A stretch of 64,000 nucleotides of DNA from Uloborus plumipes (lineage: Eukaryota > Arthropoda > Arachnida > Araneae > Uloboridae). Position 1 is the first letter of the stretch, and each line of letters starts with the position of its first letter. The translations under genes and the position numbers were made by a program. The stretch covers positions 1-64,000 of the forward strand of contig JAXGGA010002903.1 in the NCBI GenBank assembly GCA_038373865.1, read 5' to 3'. The notes below the pieces were generated by a model. It searched no databases and was not told the DNA's origin. It was given only the letters and a program-made list of their open reading frames with translations. Shown in pieces: positions 1 to 10,909 of the stretch.

Positions 1-600
1 TATTTAAATGGTAATTTAATGGCATTTAAATCAAGGCTTTACCTTCCCCACAAACTATGCAAAAACATTAATTTGTTGAAATAAAACTTATTGAAGTCAC
101 AGATTTACACTATCGGTGAGGATATAGATTTCTATGCATTCTGTGTGATCAAAGATAGCAAGCGAAAACGCTCAACTAAAGTTGTTAATTTTGTTCATAA
201 AATGTTACTCGCCAAAAAAGTGATAAAAATCTTTCTAACTTTATTTTTAACAATTAAAGCAAGAGTTTTGAAAATAACTGAGATATTATTACAGACTAAA
301 CTTATCTATGGAATGTTATTGGTCCTCCCTTAACCGATTTTCTTTGCATCCAAATGCACAACATTTAGAAACCATTTTACTTCAAAACAACAGTTCATCT
401 TCATAGAAGTACATGCTATGATCCGCTACGGTGGTTGTAGATCACGTGGTTAAAGCCAGGTAGGTTCTGGCGGCGGAAAGGTTACCACATACTCTCTCCA
501 TGTATCTTTACTCTGTGGTAACACTATGATATTCACAGGAGAATCGTACTTTTTCATTCTAGGATTTTTTATATTTTTTCATCTCATTTTTGCATTTTCT
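1..600. other. No gene recognised
   Basis: AT-rich sequence with only a short open frame (91-333) that resembles nothing I know. I see no splice-linked coding pattern, RNA gene or repeat boundary. It may be the interior of the hAT-like element whose right end lies at 662. Confidence 0.5.
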
Positions 601-616
601 GGACCAACGTTTCGGG

Positions 617-662
617 GGGGGGGGGGGTTGTCCCCAAAATACCCCCCATAGTTACGCCACTG
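617..662. repeat. Right end of a hAT-like element
   Basis: The segment ends GTTACGCCACTG. Its reverse complement, CAGTGGCGTAAC, is the same terminal motif as the right end of hAT-A at 25440 in this window. A G run lies just inside (about 613-628). The matching left end is not visible in 1-600, so the element either starts before the window or has lost that end. The candidate TSD after it (663-670, CCTGAAAA) therefore cannot be paired. Confidence 0.5.
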
Positions 663-1420
663 CCTGAAAAGTTGATAAGGTGCTCTACCTGCTCATTTCT
701 GATATGTCACAATGATTTGACATCCATTGGAAGGTCACACTTTCCCTGTTGAAACAGTTTCATTTCAGAAATGGACATATTGGATTTTTATCACTTTAAA
801 TTTGTAGGTGACAAAATAGCTACTTGTGAATCAATAAGAAACACAATTTTTAATTCATGACTGTTTTGTAAGCTTCCAATTACAAATGATATAGTCGCTA
901 TATACCGTCGAAATTGTCACAATACTTCCCAACCGGATAACTAACACTGAAAGTTCTCGCGACAGCATTTTTTCTTTTACATCTTCAGTTGAACCATTTG
1001 TGTACACATAAACCTGTTTTCATGAGGGTATTTTTTATGAAGCTGCATTTTCAGAAGCTGCATTTGCAGAAGCCAAAGCTGCATTTTTTTACTCATTTGA
1101 GAACAAAAATTCGGAAGAAACAAACACATGCGCCGGATTTGTTTACGCAGTAGCGTGGCGCCCCGCCGTCTCGTTGCCCATAACAACGTCTACAGTAAAG
1201 ATTGCAGCGATTCTGGCGGAAAAATGAAATTTTATCGCCGTTTTTAGGTGTTGCCACACGTAGGAGATTTCTCTCCTTCTTCTAGCTCCATGGCTAGAGC
1301 GCTGACGAAAGGCGAATATTCGTCGCGTTGTCATGGGAACGAGTTCCGAAAACCGGTTTCGCCAAGGAGGTTAACACTGTGGAGGTTAAGGGGATCAGCT
1401 AAATCTATGCAATCTAAAAT
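663..1420. other. No gene recognised
   Basis: Only short overlapping open frames on both strands, none with recognisable motifs. A stretch near 1250-1300 (GTTGCCAC followed by a TTTCTCTCCTT motif) has a looser same-strand relative at 3878-3940, just beyond the right end of the TIR element. The two flanks therefore share a dispersed repeat. Confidence 0.4.
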
Positions 1421-1557
1421 TGGCAACGAATTCTCACCGCCGCCAGAGGACGCTGCTCGACAAACGCTCCCTATCTCCTAACAAGCGCCTGCATCCTAGG
1501 ATGGCAAGAGCACGTGACTTCGTGATGCATTATGTTGGTTTTGTTGACAGCGCGAAG

Positions 1558-1615
1558 TAGTGGCGTAGGAAGGTTTGGGCGAGGGGGGCGGTCCGCCCCG
1601 GGTGCTAGCTTTGAC
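1558..1615. repeat. hAT-like left-end fragment
   Basis: TAGTGGCGTAGGAAGG followed by a GC-rich stretch resembles the CAGTGGCGTA terminus seen on other hAT ends in this window (25440, 662). No partner end carrying the matching inverted motif was seen downstream, so this looks like a truncated or solo end. Confidence 0.4.
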
Positions 1616-1659
1616 GAGGGTGCCAAAAACTGCCTGTTCTGTGTTTGAATTTTTGTGCA

Positions 1660-1696
<37 letters not shown>

Positions 1697-2155
1697 AGCA
1701 CGTATTGCTCAAAAGTGTGCCTGAAAACAAGACGTAAACTTTCTGAAATATCGAGGTTGAGGGGGGGGGGGTTGTCGTACGTAAAAAGGTAGCAGTGACT
1801 TTGGTCAGACATTTCAATTCCATGTTTTACAAAAGGATCACATGTGACAGAGATACCGAAAGTGAGTGCCGAGATACGTAGGGGTGCCTCAGCGACAGAT
1901 GAGGGGTGTCGCGAAAAACTAATAGATGAAATTCAAGAACTTACATGAAACTGAAATACTAGTTATGATCTTCAATTTTATACTCTTACCACTTCTATGA
2001 TATTTTTTTAATCCGTAAAGATATACATTTGTGATTTGTGTGCATGTATATTTTACATTAGGCAACTTTGGGTGCTGTTAGTCAAAGTGTGGCGTAACTT
2101 GAAAAAGTTCAATAACCTTTGACATAGGGTGCACTTTTTCTGGGTCCAAAAAACT

Positions 2156-2194
2156 CAGTGGCATAGTCAAGGAGGGGATCCCCCCCCCCCCCCA
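2156..2194. repeat. Possible hAT-like left end with C run
   Basis: CAGTGGCATAGTCAAGG is followed by a long C run (from about 2180). It looks like the CAGTGGC-type ends elsewhere in the window. No paired right end or TSD was found, so the call is tentative. Confidence 0.3.
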
Positions 2195-3138
2195 GGTATC
2201 TTAGTCATTTATGTGGTAATACATCATGTGGAAATGATATTTAGTAAATTTTTCTTTCTTTTTTTTAATTTCATTTAACTTTTTTCTTATGAAATATTAT
2301 TTTTTGAAATGTTTTTCTGTGTGTGTTCAGTAAGTACCCTTTGCTAATCCCCTCCTCTTCCCCGAACGCTTAGAAATAATGGACATGTTCTCGCTTAATA
2401 TTTAAAAAAAATAATTAGAGGAAAAAAGCAGACACTTACAAAGAACTATTTTAAAAAGACTAGAAGAGAGAGATAGCAATGATTCCCACCTAAAATAGCA
2501 CCCCTCCTTGCAGTCTTCAGGCTTCAACTGCCTGTCATTGATTAGAGCGAGAATATTTGATAAAATCCTTTGGATAGAATTGATCTTTTGGCTTTTTTAA
2601 AAGCCCACCCAAACCCCTTCTCTTACATCGATTACTTCGATTACTTCGATTGCGAATGGGGTTCGATATTTATTGCGAACAGCCACAGCTTGGTAATGGT
2701 ACTTCCGTAACAAACGTGAGCAGAGCCTAAGGCCCTAACGAATGAAGACGTCTGAACTGATAATGGCCATTGTCCTAATGAGAGGATAGATTTTTACTGT
2801 TCAACTGTCACCGTTGGATACATTGTCGATGTCCAGTCTTTCGTCTGCGGCACGACCCGGGATCCAGGATTGCCCGTTGTCCGAGAGCTCACTTCCATGG
2901 TCCCTCGGGCTGGACATTACAAACCAGACTGCCAGACGGCGCACACTAATCACCAGACAACGGCAGTACTTTGAATTTTCGGCTTTTTATCCATGAGGAT
3001 ACAGGGACAGCAACTTGTCAAAGAAAATTCATTGGCACTTTCCTTTGAAGCTTAAAGATAGATGACTTCTAAATGTCCTCTATCCTCTCCTTTTTTATGA
3101 TTCGGTCTTTCTGTGCTAATTTGGGAATCAATGGGGTG

Positions 3139-3826
3139 CTACGGGAATCAATGTAAATGATACTGAATCTGTCATCTTTTTAAATGCTGCTATGGGAAAG
3201 AATTTTTTTTTTTCAACTGGATTTGGTGTAAATCTTCGATTGACATTATGAATTAAATATGATTTTCATCCCACGAAAATAGGTGCCGTATTCTTTGAGA
3301 AATAGGTTTAATCGAATGCAGCACTTACCAACTTGCCAAATCTGTCACTTTTTAAAGACTGCTATTGGCAAGAATATTTTTTTTTAAATTGGAATTTTGC
3401 TCAAACCATCGATTAACATTATGAACTAAATATATTTAATAAATATTTTTAAACTAATAATTATTTTGTCTACTAAATATATTTAATTAATAACAAAATT
3501 AAATACTGACATAATTAATTTTTTGCCTCATGCTTAATTTATCAACAATTTAGAGAACTGATTCTCAACAAAAATTATATCGTACAATGCAAAGAAAATG
3601 TCACATACAGTAGAATATATGTCAAATTTGACAAGTAGCTAGATGCGGTCGATTAAACATCTTTCTTAAAAAATACGGCAAAATTTCAGTGGGATCAAAG
3701 TCATATTTAGTTTATAATGTTAATCGATAGTTTACACCAAAATTCAGTTCAAAAAAATTGTTTTCTTTTCCATAGCAGCATTTAAAAAGATTACAGATTC
3801 AGTATCATTTACATTGATTCCCGTAG
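3139..3826. repeat. Foldback repeat with about 195-bp inverted arms
   Basis: The left arm (about 3139-3340) begins CTACGGGAATCAATG. The right arm (about 3630-3826) is its diverged reverse complement and ends CATTGATTCCCGTAG. A second, more diverged direct copy of part of the left arm sits inside at about 3343-3440 (shared TTAACATTATGAACTAAAT-type text). It carries no coding capacity. The right arm abuts the right TIR of the 1421-3883 element. This looks like a foldback or MITE-like unit. Confidence 0.65.
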
Positions 3827-3883
3827 GAGATAGGAAGCGTTTGTCGAGCAGCGTCCTCTGGCGGCGGTGAGAATTCGTTGCCA

Positions 3884-5106
3884 CTTACAAACTAGTGCAT
3901 CCGTAGAACATTTCTCTCCTTGTTTCTACTCCGTGGGTTTCGCGGTGAAAAGTTCGCATCGCTCGCTTGGTTTACTCGCTATCTGAATGGCGCTTAATTG
4001 GACTTCCAGTAGCGATTGCAATTTGCGATCGCCTCGAAGCAATTGCAATGGTGTTTCACTTGAATTCCTGCCTTGGGGGATGTAAAAAAATTAAGTAGAC
4101 CGTTGCGCTCTCTACCGGTAGCGGAATTTTGTTACCAAACTGCTATCGCGGAGATTTCTCTCTTCGCTGCCGTTAGCTCTATTCGAACACAAGTCATGAT
4201 TCTTGACGGTGACCGCGCACTAATTGCCGAACAATTTTGATTTTACGTTGTGGCTATTGAACCTTTAATTTTAAGGTACGATAGCCATATTCTTATTGCG
4301 CCGGGCATACGTCATTGATGACGTGCCACCAGAAAAGGGGGGGGGAGGCAAAAGGTTTTCGCCGCCATTTTCACAATTTTACGGTTTGAATGTTGCATTG
4401 ATGAATGAATTTTTAAGCATTGTATTATTGTTTTAAGAAAACATTGAGAATTTTAAACTAAGGAATTAAAACTACTTTTTGGATTAAATTTTCGCCTGAA
4501 ATACAGCTCAAAGTAAGTAATGATTTAAATTCTTGTTTCACAATGTATATTACCATGTGCTAGTGTGCATGCTTGGATTTTCCGGAGAAGAGTAATTTTT
4601 TAATGAAATGATTTATGTTCTTTTCTCACCAGTTTTACACGCTGTTTTGTAATTTTAAACAAGGAAACATTAAGTCCATTTTCGTAGAAGTATTGTTTGA
4701 AAATAATCCTGTAAGGTAGGAAAAACCTGTTAAAGCGAATTATTATACATTATGTTCCACGAGTGTTTTTCATCGTGTTAATGTTATTCTTCCTAAAGTA
4801 GTGCGAACAATATTTTATGTTCTTAATAGAGCTGCCCCGGATATTTGGTGGTTCAGCCTAATACTTTACTATTCTTCTACTGATGTTAGTCTTGCTTTTA
4901 AGTATTACCGGAATCTTATAATACATTAAAAAACCATAACATTACCAACTCATTTGAACATGAAGCAGTAACTGGAAAATCCAAATTCAAAAAATCGCAA
5001 ATATTAAGTGTTCAAAAATAGGTGAAGTCAACTAACTGCTAAATTTTTATATAATATGTAGCTAAGAAACATTTGATCACCATTTCAACAAATTTTCAAG
5101 AAATGT
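3884..5106. other. No gene recognised
   Basis: AT-rich with a short G run near 4337-4346. No open frame above noise, no RNA gene and no clear repeat boundary. It ends at the TSD (AATGT, 5102-5106) of the BEL element. Confidence 0.5.
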
Positions 5107-5335
5107 TGTGGAATATTTTTTCTCTGTGTATGATTTGGCTAAGAATTAACTACTACTTCCACTGCTCTCACTCCCCGCCGCCAGTGTGTCGATGAGTCAG
5201 TAGCTCTCTGGAAAACGAGAGAGGCAGAATGCTGAACCACCGTTATGTAATAAAAGAAAGTTAGTTGAAAATTTCTGCCTTCTCTTTTCACCTACACCAA
5301 TCAAGCATTAGATGATTAGTTTGCATTTGTTTTTA
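5107..5335 (+). repeat. BEL 5' LTR
   Basis: A 229-bp direct repeat of 10910-11138 with no difference I can see. It begins TGTGGAATATT and ends TGTTTTTA. It should contain the promoter and R region. The primer-binding site starts at the next base. Confidence 0.96.
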
Positions 5336-5443
5336 TGGTGCAGCGACCGAAAAAGGATTTTGGATTCGCAAAAGTTGTAGAGGTAAAGTGAATGAGTAAG
5401 AGTAATTTGAATTGTATTTCTTTGCCTTATTACTTAGTTAAAA

Positions 5444-8400
5444 ATGAGTGATAAAGATGAATCTACAGTTGAAGAGCGAAACTCTGTTGTGTTTAAGAAA
5501 AAGCGAGCTGGATTAAGAGCAGCAACCAGCAAGCTTCTTACAAAAATTCAAAATACGTTGGCTGCTGTTTTGAATGATGCATACACATTGGACATCCAAT
5601 GTGATGAATTGCTAACCTATTCCGATCAGTTGATCGAGAAGTTTCAATCTCTGAAAGAATTAGATCAGGAGATTTTAGGATTTTTAAAGGAAGATGAGAT
5701 TGAAAACGAAGTATTAACGAGTGAAGATTATAATGAGAAAATTATTATGTTTCGAGGAAAAATTGAGAGATACGTAAAAAATTCTAACAAGCAGAGTGTC
5801 GCTCCCATTAGTACTGCTATTGTGCATTCTGATTCTGAGTTGATAGCGAATAGTGGCGGCGGTGTAAATCAGCAGCAATTTAAATTGCCGACATTAGTTT
5901 TATCTAAATTCTATGGTGATCCCCTTAACTGGCTTGAGTTCTATAACCAGTATGACAATGCCATTCATAGCAATGATTGTTTAGGCAAAGTTGAAAAGTT
6001 TACATATTTAAAAAGTTACTTGGGGGGATCGGCATTAAGTGCCGTTTCGGGTTTTGCGTTGACCGCTGTGAACTATGACTCAGCCTTGAAACTATTGAAG
6101 GATCGTTTTGGTCGTACTGACTTGATAATTAGTGCTCATATGAAAAAATTATTAGATATTCCTAGTGTTAGAGATGCCCGTGATGTCAAAGGTTTACGTA
6201 AATTCTATGATACATGTGAGATGCATATTCGAAGTTTAAGTTCTTTGAACGTGACAACGGGTTCTTATGGTAGTTTATTGTGTCCCGTTATTTTAGAGAA
6301 AATGCCGGGAGAAATGGGCTTAGAATATAACCGTAAGAAAAAATCTCGGGATGAGTTTAACATTAATGAGCTTATTGAATATCTAAGAAATGAGGTAGAA
6401 TGCCGAGAATCGGCGATTACGCTGACGAGTCAAAACAATAGTTCTCAAAGGGTCAGAAAATTTGAAAACCAAAACCCATCCTTTGGCAATCGTAGAAATA
6501 ACTATCAGGCCTCAGCTGCTGCATTTAACACTGTTGTTCCTAATTGCTTATTTTGTAATAAGTCTCATGATAAGTACAAGTGTGATGTTGAACTGGATAA
6601 AAAAGTAGAAAAGTTAAAAAGAGAGTATAGATGTCTAAAGTGTTTCAATAAGAATCATGTTTGGCGTTTTTGTAAAAACAGAACTATTTGTAAATGTGGT
6701 TCTAGATCCCACCATGAGTCAATTTGTAATTATGTATCAGAATCGGACCAAAAAGGTGAGACACAGTCGTTCAGTTCCGTTTCCCAAAATCACAATAATA
6801 TCGCCGGACAGAAAAGAGTTATGTTGCAAACGTGCTCTGTTATTGCTAAATCGGGAACCAAAACTAAGCACGTACGTGTTCTCCTTGATCAAGGGTCGCA
6901 TAGATCTTTCATTAGTGAATCCTTAGCTGGAAGTTTAGATTTGAAACCAATAAATCATGAAAATCTTTCAGTGTTCTCTTTTGGGGCAAAAAGTGCGAAA
7001 GAAAAAGCATATCCTGTGGTTCGCGTTGAGTTACAAAACAAAAAAGAAAGCAATAAGAAAAAGGTTGTGGAATGTTTGATAACCGAAACTATAAGTTCGG
7101 CGCCGATTCTACCCCCCTCGGAAAAAATAATAAAGAAAATGAAAGACCTTGGATTGGATCTTGCAGATGTTAGCGCGCGTGAAGGAGAAATATGCGAGTG
7201 CGATATTTTGTTAGGTGCAGATGTTTTTTGGGAAACTGTGCTGAACGATAGGGTTGAAATAACGCCACATTTAACGGCAATAAAGTCTCAATTTGGATGG
7301 CTCGTGGCGGGATGTGAATTTGAAAAAGAGGTTTTGTGCTCTAGTGTTTCTGTCAGTAAAGCAGTAGTGTTAAATGATTTGTCAAAGTTTCATGATTTGG
7401 AAACGTTGGGTATAGTTGATAAGAGTGATTCATTATGTGAAAATGAACAATTAAAGCAATTTAAGTCTAATCTTAAATTCGATGGTAACAGGTATACAGT
7501 TAATCTGTTGTGGAAGGATAATGCAAGAGAAATGTTGAAAAGCAATTTTGAAGTGGCGTCAGAAAGATTTCGTAGATTGCGTCTGCGATTTCTAAACAAT
7601 TTGGATCTCTTTAATGAATATAAAGAAGTAATTGAGGGGTATGAACGCGAAGGTATTATAGAGAGGGTCCCTGAGGAAAATAGTCAAAAAGGGGTTGAGT
7701 TTTATCTGCCTCACAGAGCAGTTGTCAGGAACGATAAAGTAACGAGTAGGCTAAGAATTGTGTTTGATGCGTCCAGCCACGCGAATAATGAGTTGTCGTT
7801 AAATGACTGTCTTCATGTTGGCCCTAATCTATACCCTGATATTTTGGATTTGTTACTTAGGTTTAGAGAGAATCCTATTGCAATTACAGCAGACATACGG
7901 CAAGCGTTTTTACAGTTAGAACTTGATCCAATTGATAGGGATGTATCTAGGTTCTTTTGGATTAATGAGCTTGACCAGAAAAACCCTATAGTTTACCGAT
8001 TTTGCCGTGTGCTCTTCGGTATTAATTGTTCCCCATTTTTGTTGGCTGCCACTATAAAAGAACACATAAAAAATTATGCTGAGGACTTACCATCAACCTT
8101 CCAAATCTTAAATGAAAATCTGTACGTTGATGATCTAATTAGTGGCAGACAGACCGTAGAAGAAGCGTTAAAGACTAGCCTTGAATGTACCCAAGTATTT
8201 AAGGATGCTGGCATGGAGTTAAGGAAGTGGCAAAGTAACAGTAAAGAACTTTGTAAATTGTGGGAAAACTCAGGTGTCCATGTAGAAAACGGGAAAAGCG
8301 TGAATAAAAGTCTAGCTCAAGGTAGTTACCCCCTTAAAGTTTTGGGATTGGGTTGGAATCCTGATAAGGACATTCTTTATTTTGATATGAGAAATTTGAT

Positions 8401-10738
8401 CACGGTTATTGCAATGCCAGTTTTGACGAAACGTCATATTTTGAGGGTAGTGGGTATGATATTTGATCCCATAGGCTTTCTTGGTCCCTTTACTATCAGG
8501 ATAAAAATGTTGATCCAATCGTTGTGGAAGGCAAACGTAGAATGGGATGAAACTCTTTCTTCAGAAATCGGGTCCACATGGAGACAGTTGTGCGACGATA
8601 TAAGAGAATTAAATTTGTGGGAAATACCGCGTTACTACTTTTTCGAGACAGGGAATAGGATTGTAGATCGTATTGAACTTCATATATTTTCTGACGCCAG
8701 TTTAAAAGCTTTTGGTACTGTATCCTATTTCAGAATCATAACTCGTGATGGTAAAATAGTAACATCATTAATATCGGCGAAAGGTAGAGTATCGCCATTG
8801 AAATCAAAGACTCATGAACTTCAACAAACTTTACCTCGTCTGGAACTTATGGGGGCTGTTCTCTCAGCAAGACTGTGTAAAACAGTGTTGAACTCCCTTA
8901 GTGCTACTATCCGCGTGGACGAAATTTGCCTTTGGACGGATTCGTTGATTGTGCTGTGTTGGGTCAAATCTTCTCCCCTCAAGTTGAAACAGTTCGTGTC
9001 CAACAGAGTCCAGGAAAGCCAGAAGCTGACTTCAGAAGCGAATTGGTTCCATGTGCCTGGTAAAGATAACCCAGCGGATCTGATCTCTCGTGGGATTCCC
9101 GTTTCCGTCCTGCGAGAGTCACGTCTATGGTTCCATGGTCCCGACTGGTTGTCTCGTGCCGAGGAGGAGTGGCCTTCACAAGAACATCATGAAGTAGATC
9201 GCCACACGCTTGAGATGAAGGATGTGACTGTTCACGAATGCGTAGTGGAGCCGAAGAAGAAGCTGCTGGACACATCTAAGTATAGCTCATACTTGAAGGT
9301 TCTAAGAATCATGGCCTGGATAAGAAGATTCGTATCAGCAGCAAGAGGAAGAAGATGTTTTGAAGAAAACCTAACGGCGCAAGAGCTTGAAGAAGCTGAG
9401 AAAATCCTCTTGCGAGAGGTTCAGGCAGAGTTCTACCCGTCAGAGTTGAAATGTCTCCAACGAGGAAGGTCGGTTGACCAAGACTCTTCTATCTTCACCC
9501 TGTCCCCATTCCTGGATGAAGATGGAATCATAAGAGTATCAAGCCGTTTGGAAGAAGGTGATCACCTGACGTACGAAGAAAAGAAGCCCGTACTTCTCCC
9601 AAACAAAGCGACGTTAACAAGTCTCATAGTACAAAGAGAACACGAACGATCCTTTCATTCGGGAGTAGACTACACTCTGACTAGAGTTAGAAAGAAGTTT
9701 TGGATTCCTAAGGGAAGACAGTGCATCAAACAGCTCATCAAGCGCTGTCTCATCTGCCGAAGATTTGCCGTGAAACCAGCTACTCAGATGACGGCACCCA
9801 TTCCTGGAGACAGATTGGCCATGACACCACCCTTTAGCGTGGTTGGAGTGGACTTCACCGGACCAGTCTACATCAAAGAAGGTGAAGAGAGACAGAAAGC
9901 TTACATATGTCTCTTCACTTGTGCAGTAACCAGAGGAGTACACTTGGAATTAGTTTCCAATATGTCAACAGAGAATTTCCTCTTAGCGTTTCGGAGGTTC
10001 CTTGCCCGTAGAGGAAACTGCAGAATCATTTATTCCGATAATGCTAAGACCTTCAAGAGTGCAAACAAAGAGTTATCCTCCTTTAAGAGGATATTTCGAG
10101 ATCCCGAAATCCAAGATTTTGTTGCTTCTGAAGGAATAACCTGGAAATTCATCATGGAACTCTCGCCATGGTGGGGAGGGTTTTATGAACGCCTGATGAA
10201 GACCATTAAAGATCCTCTGAAGAAGATCCTTGGACGAGCTTTGCTTACCTTTGAGGAGATGACTACAGTCCTTTCTGAAGTCGAAACTGTAGTGAATCAT
10301 CGTCCGCTGAGTTTCGTGTACAGTGAAGCTGGAGAGCCTGAAGCCCTGACTCCGGCTCATTTTCTTCATCCCTTCAGAAACAGTTTTAAGTATCCTCAAC
10401 ACTTCTTGGAATTGATCAACAGTAGTGAGTGCCTGACGAAGAGGAAAAGGTATCAAGTCGTCTTATTGAAAAGAATCTGGACCAAATGGAAAGACAGCTA
10501 TCTTCTGGCCCTTAAAACAGCCCACAATCTTGCGATTCCTGTCCCTAAGGCAGAACTAAAGGCAAAGGACGTAGTTCTTCTACAAGGACCATCTAAATCT
10601 AAATTTTTATGGGACTTAGGTATCATCGAAGAAACTTATAAAGGTAGAGACGGTCTGGTAAGATCCTGCCTTATTAAAACCCCCAGAGGCTTATTTAAGC
10701 GGTCAGTACAATTGGTCTATCCTCTTGAAGTAAATTAA
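5444..10738 (+). CDS. BEL/Pao Gag-Pol polyprotein
   Basis: A 1764-residue polyprotein needed for retrotransposition. In order: an N-terminal gag with a coiled region; a DUF1759-type gag core around residues 148-300; a cysteine/histidine knuckle region at about 368-430 (CLFCNKSH, then CLKCFNKNH); an aspartic protease with LLDQGSH at about residue 482, where BEL-type DQG replaces the retroviral DTG; a Pao-type reverse transcriptase with YVDD at 894-897; RNase H-like sequence around 1085-1250 (FSDAS, LWTDS, PADLISRG); an integrase zinc region at about 1400-1440; the integrase triad D1470, D1532, E1582; and a DUF5641-type tail. No stop or frameshift interrupts it. The start is the first in-frame ATG, 108 bases after the 5' LTR. 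No envelope gene is present, as is usual for BEL. The element is probably competent, but activity is not shown. Confidence 0.97.
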   Translation: MSDKDESTVEERNSVVFKKKRAGLRAATSKLLTKIQNTLAAVLNDAYTLDIQCDELLTYSDQLIEKFQSLKELDQEILGFLKEDEIENEVLTSEDYNEKIIMFRGKIERYVKNSNKQSVAPISTAIVHSDSELIANSGGGVNQQQFKLPTLVLSKFYGDPLNWLEFYNQYDNAIHSNDCLGKVEKFTYLKSYLGGSALSAVSGFALTAVNYDSALKLLKDRFGRTDLIISAHMKKLLDIPSVRDARDVKGLRKFYDTCEMHIRSLSSLNVTTGSYGSLLCPVILEKMPGEMGLEYNRKKKSRDEFNINELIEYLRNEVECRESAITLTSQNNSSQRVRKFENQNPSFGNRRNNYQASAAAFNTVVPNCLFCNKSHDKYKCDVELDKKVEKLKREYRCLKCFNKNHVWRFCKNRTICKCGSRSHHESICNYVSESDQKGETQSFSSVSQNHNNIAGQKRVMLQTCSVIAKSGTKTKHVRVLLDQGSHRSFISESLAGSLDLKPINHENLSVFSFGAKSAKEKAYPVVRVELQNKKESNKKKVVECLITETISSAPILPPSEKIIKKMKDLGLDLADVSAREGEICECDILLGADVFWETVLNDRVEITPHLTAIKSQFGWLVAGCEFEKEVLCSSVSVSKAVVLNDLSKFHDLETLGIVDKSDSLCENEQLKQFKSNLKFDGNRYTVNLLWKDNAREMLKSNFEVASERFRRLRLRFLNNLDLFNEYKEVIEGYEREGIIERVPEENSQKGVEFYLPHRAVVRNDKVTSRLRIVFDASSHANNELSLNDCLHVGPNLYPDILDLLLRFRENPIAITADIRQAFLQLELDPIDRDVSRFFWINELDQKNPIVYRFCRVLFGINCSPFLLAATIKEHIKNYAEDLPSTFQILNENLYVDDLISGRQTVEEALKTSLECTQVFKDAGMELRKWQSNSKELCKLWENSGVHVENGKSVNKSLAQGSYPLKVLGLGWNPDKDILYFDMRNLITVIAMPVLTKRHILRVVGMIFDPIGFLGPFTIRIKMLIQSLWKANVEWDETLSSEIGSTWRQLCDDIRELNLWEIPRYYFFETGNRIVDRIELHIFSDASLKAFGTVSYFRIITRDGKIVTSLISAKGRVSPLKSKTHELQQTLPRLELMGAVLSARLCKTVLNSLSATIRVDEICLWTDSLIVLCWVKSSPLKLKQFVSNRVQESQKLTSEANWFHVPGKDNPADLISRGIPVSVLRESRLWFHGPDWLSRAEEEWPSQEHHEVDRHTLEMKDVTVHECVVEPKKKLLDTSKYSSYLKVLRIMAWIRRFVSAARGRRCFEENLTAQELEEAEKILLREVQAEFYPSELKCLQRGRSVDQDSSIFTLSPFLDEDGIIRVSSRLEEGDHLTYEEKKPVLLPNKATLTSLIVQREHERSFHSGVDYTLTRVRKKFWIPKGRQCIKQLIKRCLICRRFAVKPATQMTAPIPGDRLAMTPPFSVVGVDFTGPVYIKEGEERQKAYICLFTCAVTRGVHLELVSNMSTENFLLAFRRFLARRGNCRIIYSDNAKTFKSANKELSSFKRIFRDPEIQDFVASEGITWKFIMELSPWWGGFYERLMKTIKDPLKKILGRALLTFEEMTTVLSEVETVVNHRPLSFVYSEAGEPEALTPAHFLHPFRNSFKYPQHFLELINSSECLTKRKRYQVVLLKRIWTKWKDSYLLALKTAHNLAIPVPKAELKAKDVVLLQGPSKSKFLWDLGIIEETYKGRDGLVRSCLIKTPRGLFKRSVQLVYPLEVN

Positions 10739-10909
10739 TTCTTGCTCATTCACTCAAAAGGTTAATTTGTTTAGTGTATATCAGTGTTTATGTTGTGATT
10801 TAATTTTGCAGTATTTTGATATTGTGATTATTTAGCTTAGTTATTTTTTAGTGTTAATTGATTAGTATTATCAGTTTATAGAACTCTGTAAACAGAGTTC
10901 GGTGGGGAG
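10739..10909 (+). other. BEL 3' untranslated segment and polypurine tract
   Basis: AT-rich sequence after the polyprotein stop. A short inverted repeat (AACTCTGTAAACAGAGTT, 10882-10899) lies immediately before the purine tract GGTGGGGAG (10901-10909), which should prime plus-strand synthesis at the 3' LTR. Confidence 0.7.

Larger units (their letters stand above)
1421..3883. mobile_element. 2.46-kb element with 60-bp terminal inverted repeats
   Basis: Bases 1421-1480 are the reverse complement of 3824-3883 with one mismatch in 60. The arm begins TGGCAACGAATTCTC and contains CCGCCGCCAGAGGACGCTG. No transposase is visible inside, so it is non-autonomous or a composite. Its interior holds hAT-like left ends (1558, 2156), a 31-base A run (1665-1695) and the foldback unit at 3139-3826. 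I found no clear TSD: the left flank reads CTAAAAT and the right flank CTTACAA. An alternative is two inverted copies of one short dispersed repeat. Confidence 0.6.

Noticed and set aside
10073..10456. 127-residue antisense frame
   Set aside because: Shadow of the integrase region of the BEL polyprotein.
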